Source: Desulfogranum mediterraneum DSM 13871 (GTDB lineage: Bacteria > Desulfobacterota > Desulfobulbia > Desulfobulbales > Desulfobulbaceae). From it: DNA of 64,000 nucleotides. Positions within the stretch are counted from its first letter, which is position 1. Each line of letters starts with the position of its first letter. Shown in pieces: positions 60,930-64,000 of the stretch. Location: assembly GCF_000429965.1 (NCBI RefSeq), contig NZ_AUCW01000007.1:186001-250000 (forward strand). The letters run 5' to 3'. A model generated the notes under the pieces. The model was not told where the DNA came from, did no database searches, and saw only the letters and a list, made by a program, of their open reading frames with translations. A program made the position numbers and the translations under genes.

Positions 60930-61154
60930 TACTCCCCGGGGATGCTAGAGATGAATTTGGCCTATTGTACACCCTCCAGACCCACACTCAAAGAAAAGTT
61001 CCCTGCCCAGTTGCCCATCTCCCCCTTTTTTCCGCCTCCCTGCTTAATGGCAGCTTGTTTCAGTTGGATAAATAATATAGTATAAGCGCTGGCTGAAAGA
61101 ATATGTCAATCAAGCTGCTGCATTTACTTTCCTATAACGGTAACAGGTACTTCC
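60930..61154. other. Divergent intergenic region before the E2-like gene
   Basis: No gene is present in these 225 bases. An AT-rich patch at 61055-61085 (TTGTTT, then TATAGT and TAGTAT) is the best candidate for the plus-strand promoter, though the spacing is not ideal (15-17 bases depending on the -10 chosen). No conserved operator was recognised. Confidence 0.4.
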
Positions 61155-63548
61155 ATGACCAGCGGTTCTCAACAGTTTGGCGATGACTACGAACAGTTGC
61201 AAAGCGATCTCGAACTGTATCCGAAAATCACGATCACCGCTACCGAGGGGCAACCACCTGACAGTTACGAGATCGAATACGCCCTCAAGGGCTACACCAA
61301 GGAGGCGGACGGTAGCATCACGGTAAGCCGGCTTCATCGGATCCAGATCAGCCTGCCTTTCGGCTACCCCCATTTTGCGCCCACGGTCAAACCACTGACC
61401 CATATCTTTCATCCCGACGTTGACCCGGCAGCCATCCGCATTGCCGGGCAGTGGCAACAGAATCCCTCCCTGGCAGACCTGATTCTCCATATCGGCGAGA
61501 TGATCAGCGGTAAGGTCTACAGCCTCACCGATCCATTCAACCAGGAGGCTGCCGACTGGTACCAACAGCACCAGCACGAACTCCCCCTGGACGCCCTGAG
61601 TATCGTCGACCTTGAGGAGTCCCCCCGGGACATCGACTCCCTGGTGGATGACACCTTTGCCGCCCTGGGCTTGGAGACCGATGATTTCCTGGAGCCTGCC
61701 AAAGAGGTCGACCCGGGCGATATTGCCCAGATCCAGACCCTGGTCCAGGAACAACGGCTGTCCACTGCCAGCCAGGCCCTGGCCGACCTGCCTGCAAGCG
61801 CCCAGCAGCCTGAACAAAAGGGGCTCCAGGAGAGTGTTGACAGGGGCCTGCAGAAGGCAGAGCAGCTCTACAGCCTGGCCCAACAGCTGGAAGATCTGGG
61901 CAAGCTGGATGAGGCCCTGGAGGTCATGGACAATCTCTATGCCCTGACCAGCGACTACCCAGGCAGCGAGGAACTTCTCTCCCGGCTGCAGCAAGCCCAC
62001 GCCCTGGTTCCAGGAGCAAAGGGACAGGCGCCCAGCCAGGAGACTGCCCCTCCAGCCAAAAAAAAAGCAGCTACCACTCCGGCCCCGGCCAAAGCCGCAG
62101 CCGGCAGGGCAAAGAAAAAATCACGGCCCAGCCTGCACTTTAACATTCCACTCAAGTTCATCAGCATTGTGGCCATACTCCTGGCTGTCTGCATCGGGGT
62201 ACTCAGCCTCTATTTTAAGGATCAGAATATCCTCAGCCGCTCCCAGGCCAACCTGCTGAAAAGCCAACTGCTGATCGACAAGAAACAGTTTGACCGCGCC
62301 CAGGAATCCCTGCTCTCTGCACAAAATATCCTCAGCAGGCTGACGGTGCTGCGTTTCAGGAAGGCAAAGCTTGAAGAAGAGATTGCCGGCCAGCTCTCCT
62401 CCCAGGAGTTGCAGCAGGGGCTGCAGGGTCGGGTGCTCTACCAGGGAAAATACATCCCCCTGAGCTCGGCCAAGGCCATGCGAGAGCTGGAGATTCTGAT
62501 GGAACAGGGAAGGTATCTCAAAGACAAGAATAAACCTGCCGAGGCCCTGGTCATCTTTCGCCAGGGACTGCAGTATGCCGACGATCATGGTCTCAGCGAA
62601 AAGATGGTTGAGCTGGATGGGGTGATCAAGGGTCTGGAACTCCAACAGACCCTGGCCCTGGCCGAGCAGGCAGAGCTGGGGAAAAACTGGCAGGAGGCGG
62701 CCGAAACCTACCGCCAGGCCCTGGAACTCTCCGGCAGCCTCTCTGACCCTCAAACCGCCAGCACCATCACCTCAAGGCTGACCGCGGCATCCTTCCGCCA
62801 TGAGTTTGACCAGTCTAAACAATCTTTTACCCAGGCAGAGTGGCAGCAGACCATCCAGAAGCTGCAACACGCCCAGAAACTCATCAACACCACCCCTGAG
62901 GTCGTCTCTGCCAAGGAACGGCAGGACCTCCACCGCCTCCTGGTCAATGCCCAGCTCTACGGTACCCTCTCGGCTGCCCGTGAGGCCTATGGACAAAAAG
63001 ACTGGGACCTGGCCATAGCCAAGTACCGCGACTCTCTCGACCTGCTGAACAGACAGGGAGACAACTTTGGCGGCAGCCTGAAGGAATCGGTCAAAAAGAT
63101 CAGAAAGACCATGCTGATGGTCCAGATTGCCAAGACCCAGGAGCAGGTGCTGTTGGCGGAAGGCAACGACAACCCCCTGGGAGCCCTGGAACATCGCAGG
63201 CAGATCAGGCAGCTGATCAGGACCAGCCCCTTTGGCACAGATCCCGAGGTGGTCGATGTTGACCAGCGGGTTGGCCAACAGATCGTCGGGTTGGAGGAAG
63301 AGCTCAGCCGTAAGCGCCAGATCGAGTGGCTGGAAGAGCATTTTGAGCAGATCTTCCGGGAAAACTATCCGACCTTCAAAGGGTCCGAGCTCCTCGCCCC
63401 CAAGGCCAGGGTGCTCCGGACCCTTGATGACAGCACCATCTTTACCATCACCTGTGTGGAAAAGAGTCAGGGCACCTCGTCACGCCTGGAACTCAATTAC
63501 CGCTATGACCCGGCAACAGAGAGCTGGTCGGTCCATACCGGCCAGTGA
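61155..63548 (+). CDS. Membrane protein with a cytoplasmic E2-like (UBC-fold) domain lacking the catalytic cysteine, and a long repeat-rich C-terminal region
   Basis: The 797-residue product starts with a domain (residues ~10-142) that follows the ubiquitin-conjugating pattern closely: ISLPFGYPHFAPTVKPLTHIFHPDV (in parts), an aromatic-polar region with GQW, LILHIGEMI, and DPFNQEAADWYQQH. Where E2 enzymes have the catalytic Cys after HPNV (I-C-L), this protein reads I94-R95-I96, so it would be inactive, like a UEV. Then come an acidic helical part with a TPR-like pair (~150-285), a Lys/Ala/Pro-rich linker (~290-325), one membrane helix (333-354) and ~440 residues of helical repeats outside the membrane, ending in a small beta-rich domain (~730-797). 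No known family covers it all. A gene on this scale is certain; the fold of the first domain is inferred from motifs. Confidence 0.82.
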   Translation: MTSGSQQFGDDYEQLQSDLELYPKITITATEGQPPDSYEIEYALKGYTKEADGSITVSRLHRIQISLPFGYPHFAPTVKPLTHIFHPDVDPAAIRIAGQWQQNPSLADLILHIGEMISGKVYSLTDPFNQEAADWYQQHQHELPLDALSIVDLEESPRDIDSLVDDTFAALGLETDDFLEPAKEVDPGDIAQIQTLVQEQRLSTASQALADLPASAQQPEQKGLQESVDRGLQKAEQLYSLAQQLEDLGKLDEALEVMDNLYALTSDYPGSEELLSRLQQAHALVPGAKGQAPSQETAPPAKKKAATTPAPAKAAAGRAKKKSRPSLHFNIPLKFISIVAILLAVCIGVLSLYFKDQNILSRSQANLLKSQLLIDKKQFDRAQESLLSAQNILSRLTVLRFRKAKLEEEIAGQLSSQELQQGLQGRVLYQGKYIPLSSAKAMRELEILMEQGRYLKDKNKPAEALVIFRQGLQYADDHGLSEKMVELDGVIKGLELQQTLALAEQAELGKNWQEAAETYRQALELSGSLSDPQTASTITSRLTAASFRHEFDQSKQSFTQAEWQQTIQKLQHAQKLINTTPEVVSAKERQDLHRLLVNAQLYGTLSAAREAYGQKDWDLAIAKYRDSLDLLNRQGDNFGGSLKESVKKIRKTMLMVQIAKTQEQVLLAEGNDNPLGALEHRRQIRQLIRTSPFGTDPEVVDVDQRVGQQIVGLEEELSRKRQIEWLEEHFEQIFRENYPTFKGSELLAPKARVLRTLDDSTIFTITCVEKSQGTSSRLELNYRYDPATESWSVHTGQ

Positions 63549-63549
63549 G

Positions 63550-63608
63550 CCCCTGGAATTGCCCCAGGGGAGATGCTGCAGCCAGCCTCCCCCGGGTGAG
63601 CCGGCTGG
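63550..63608. terminator. Two hairpins between convergent genes
   Basis: CCCCTGG (63550-63556) pairs with CCAGGGG (63564-63570), and CCAGCC (63582-63587) pairs with GGCTGG (63603-63608). No T-run follows either one. They fill most of the 64-base gap between the E2-like gene and the isomerase gene. Confidence 0.45.
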
Positions 63609-63612
63609 AGAG

Positions 63613-64000
63613 CTAAATCAGGAACCTGAACTCGCCCTTGCCCAGGAGATCATGGAGGTGGAGAACGCCCTGAAGCCGGCCGGCCCCATCGACCACCGCC
63701 AGGACCGTGATCTCCCGACTCTGCATCAGGCTGAGGGCATCGGCTGCCATGGTTTCCCGGCCGATGGTCACCGGTCTGGTGGTCATGATGGTGGCCACGC
63801 CCTGGTCGGCACGCCCTCCGCTGGAGACCAACCTGCGGACATCGCCGTCGGTCACGATCCCACAGAGTCGGTCATCCCGGTCACAGACCACCACCGCCCC
63901 TAAATTCTTGCGGTTCAACTCGCTGATGGCAACTGCGGCGCTGACCCCTTCCCCGACTCTGGGCACCTGCTCTCCGCTCAACATCACCTCCTCCACCGCG
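63613..64000 (-). CDS. kdsD: Arabinose-5-phosphate isomerase KdsD/KpsF family, C-terminal CBS part (gene continues past the window)
   Basis: The open frame runs to the right edge, so only the last ~128 codons are visible. They hold the tandem CBS domains of the KdsD/KpsF/GutQ family: VEEVMLSGEQVPRV, GIVTDGDVRRLV (the first CBS end) and VLHLHDLLGKGEF at the C-terminus. The SIS catalytic domain lies outside the window. The enzyme turns ribulose 5-phosphate into arabinose 5-phosphate, the first step of KDO synthesis for LPS. KdsD is the usual form; KpsF or GutQ cannot be excluded. Confidence 0.85.
   Translation of the reverse strand, partial: AVEEVMLSGEQVPRVGEGVSAAVAISELNRKNLGAVVVCDRDDRLCGIVTDGDVRRLVSSGGRADQGVATIMTTRPVTIGRETMAADALSLMQSREITVLAVVDGAGRLQGVLHLHDLLGKGEFRFLI

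Overview
The window reads as one 64 kb piece of chromosome from a GC-rich (about 60 percent by eye), Gram-negative, anaerobic bacterium. The best guess is a Desulfobacterota member of the Desulfobulbales type. The clues are a taurine-dissimilation cluster with a TRAP transporter, a ferredoxin-dependent 2-oxoacid oxidoreductase, a DsrE-type protein, lipoproteins of the BamD and glycine-zipper kinds, and a KdsD-type isomerase (LPS). No rRNA, tRNA, CRISPR array, insertion sequence or prophage was seen. The taxon is an inference from gene content only.

Layout. 1-10.8 kb is organosulfonate and nitrogen metabolism: the end of xsc, taurine:pyruvate aminotransferase, alanine dehydrogenase, a GntR/FCD regulator, a TRAP transporter (dctPQM), a TauE/SafE exporter, then amt-glnK. 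Together these would import taurine, move its amino group to pyruvate, regenerate pyruvate while releasing ammonium, and cleave sulfoacetaldehyde to acetyl phosphate and sulfite. 11.4-17.8 kb is a pyruvate dehydrogenase operon (aceE-aceF-lpd) with pyrC at its end. Then come a decayed DUF423 remnant and nhaB behind a structured leader. 20.3-25 kb (minus strand) is a three-gene 2-oxoacid:ferredoxin oxidoreductase operon.

25.6-38.8 kb is mixed: an M24 peptidase, a Cache-GGDEF diguanylate cyclase coupled to a creatininase-family gene, DsrE-like, a cation diffusion facilitator, an SLC13/RCK transporter, metC, a 57-residue zinc-ribbon protein, gap, and aroK-glgA plus an orphan gene. 38.9-45.7 kb is a plus-strand run: cbpA-cbpM-rmuC-glycine zipper-yjbQ-small gene-ubiD-rluB-HU. 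45.7-50.9 kb (minus) holds rimO, a phosphorylase-like gene and hemL-atpZ-atpI-atpB-atpE. 51.4-60.2 kb holds trxA, a BamD-like lipoprotein, a split kinase pair, larB, and fused secDF followed by three small-domain genes (YkgJ, HD, HAD).

The last 4 kb holds the most unusual gene: a membrane protein whose cytoplasmic N-terminus looks like a ubiquitin-conjugating (E2) fold that has lost the catalytic cysteine, joined through one transmembrane helix to a long repeat-rich region. It is divergent from a DUF4388 gene. The window ends in the CBS domains of a KdsD/KpsF-type isomerase.
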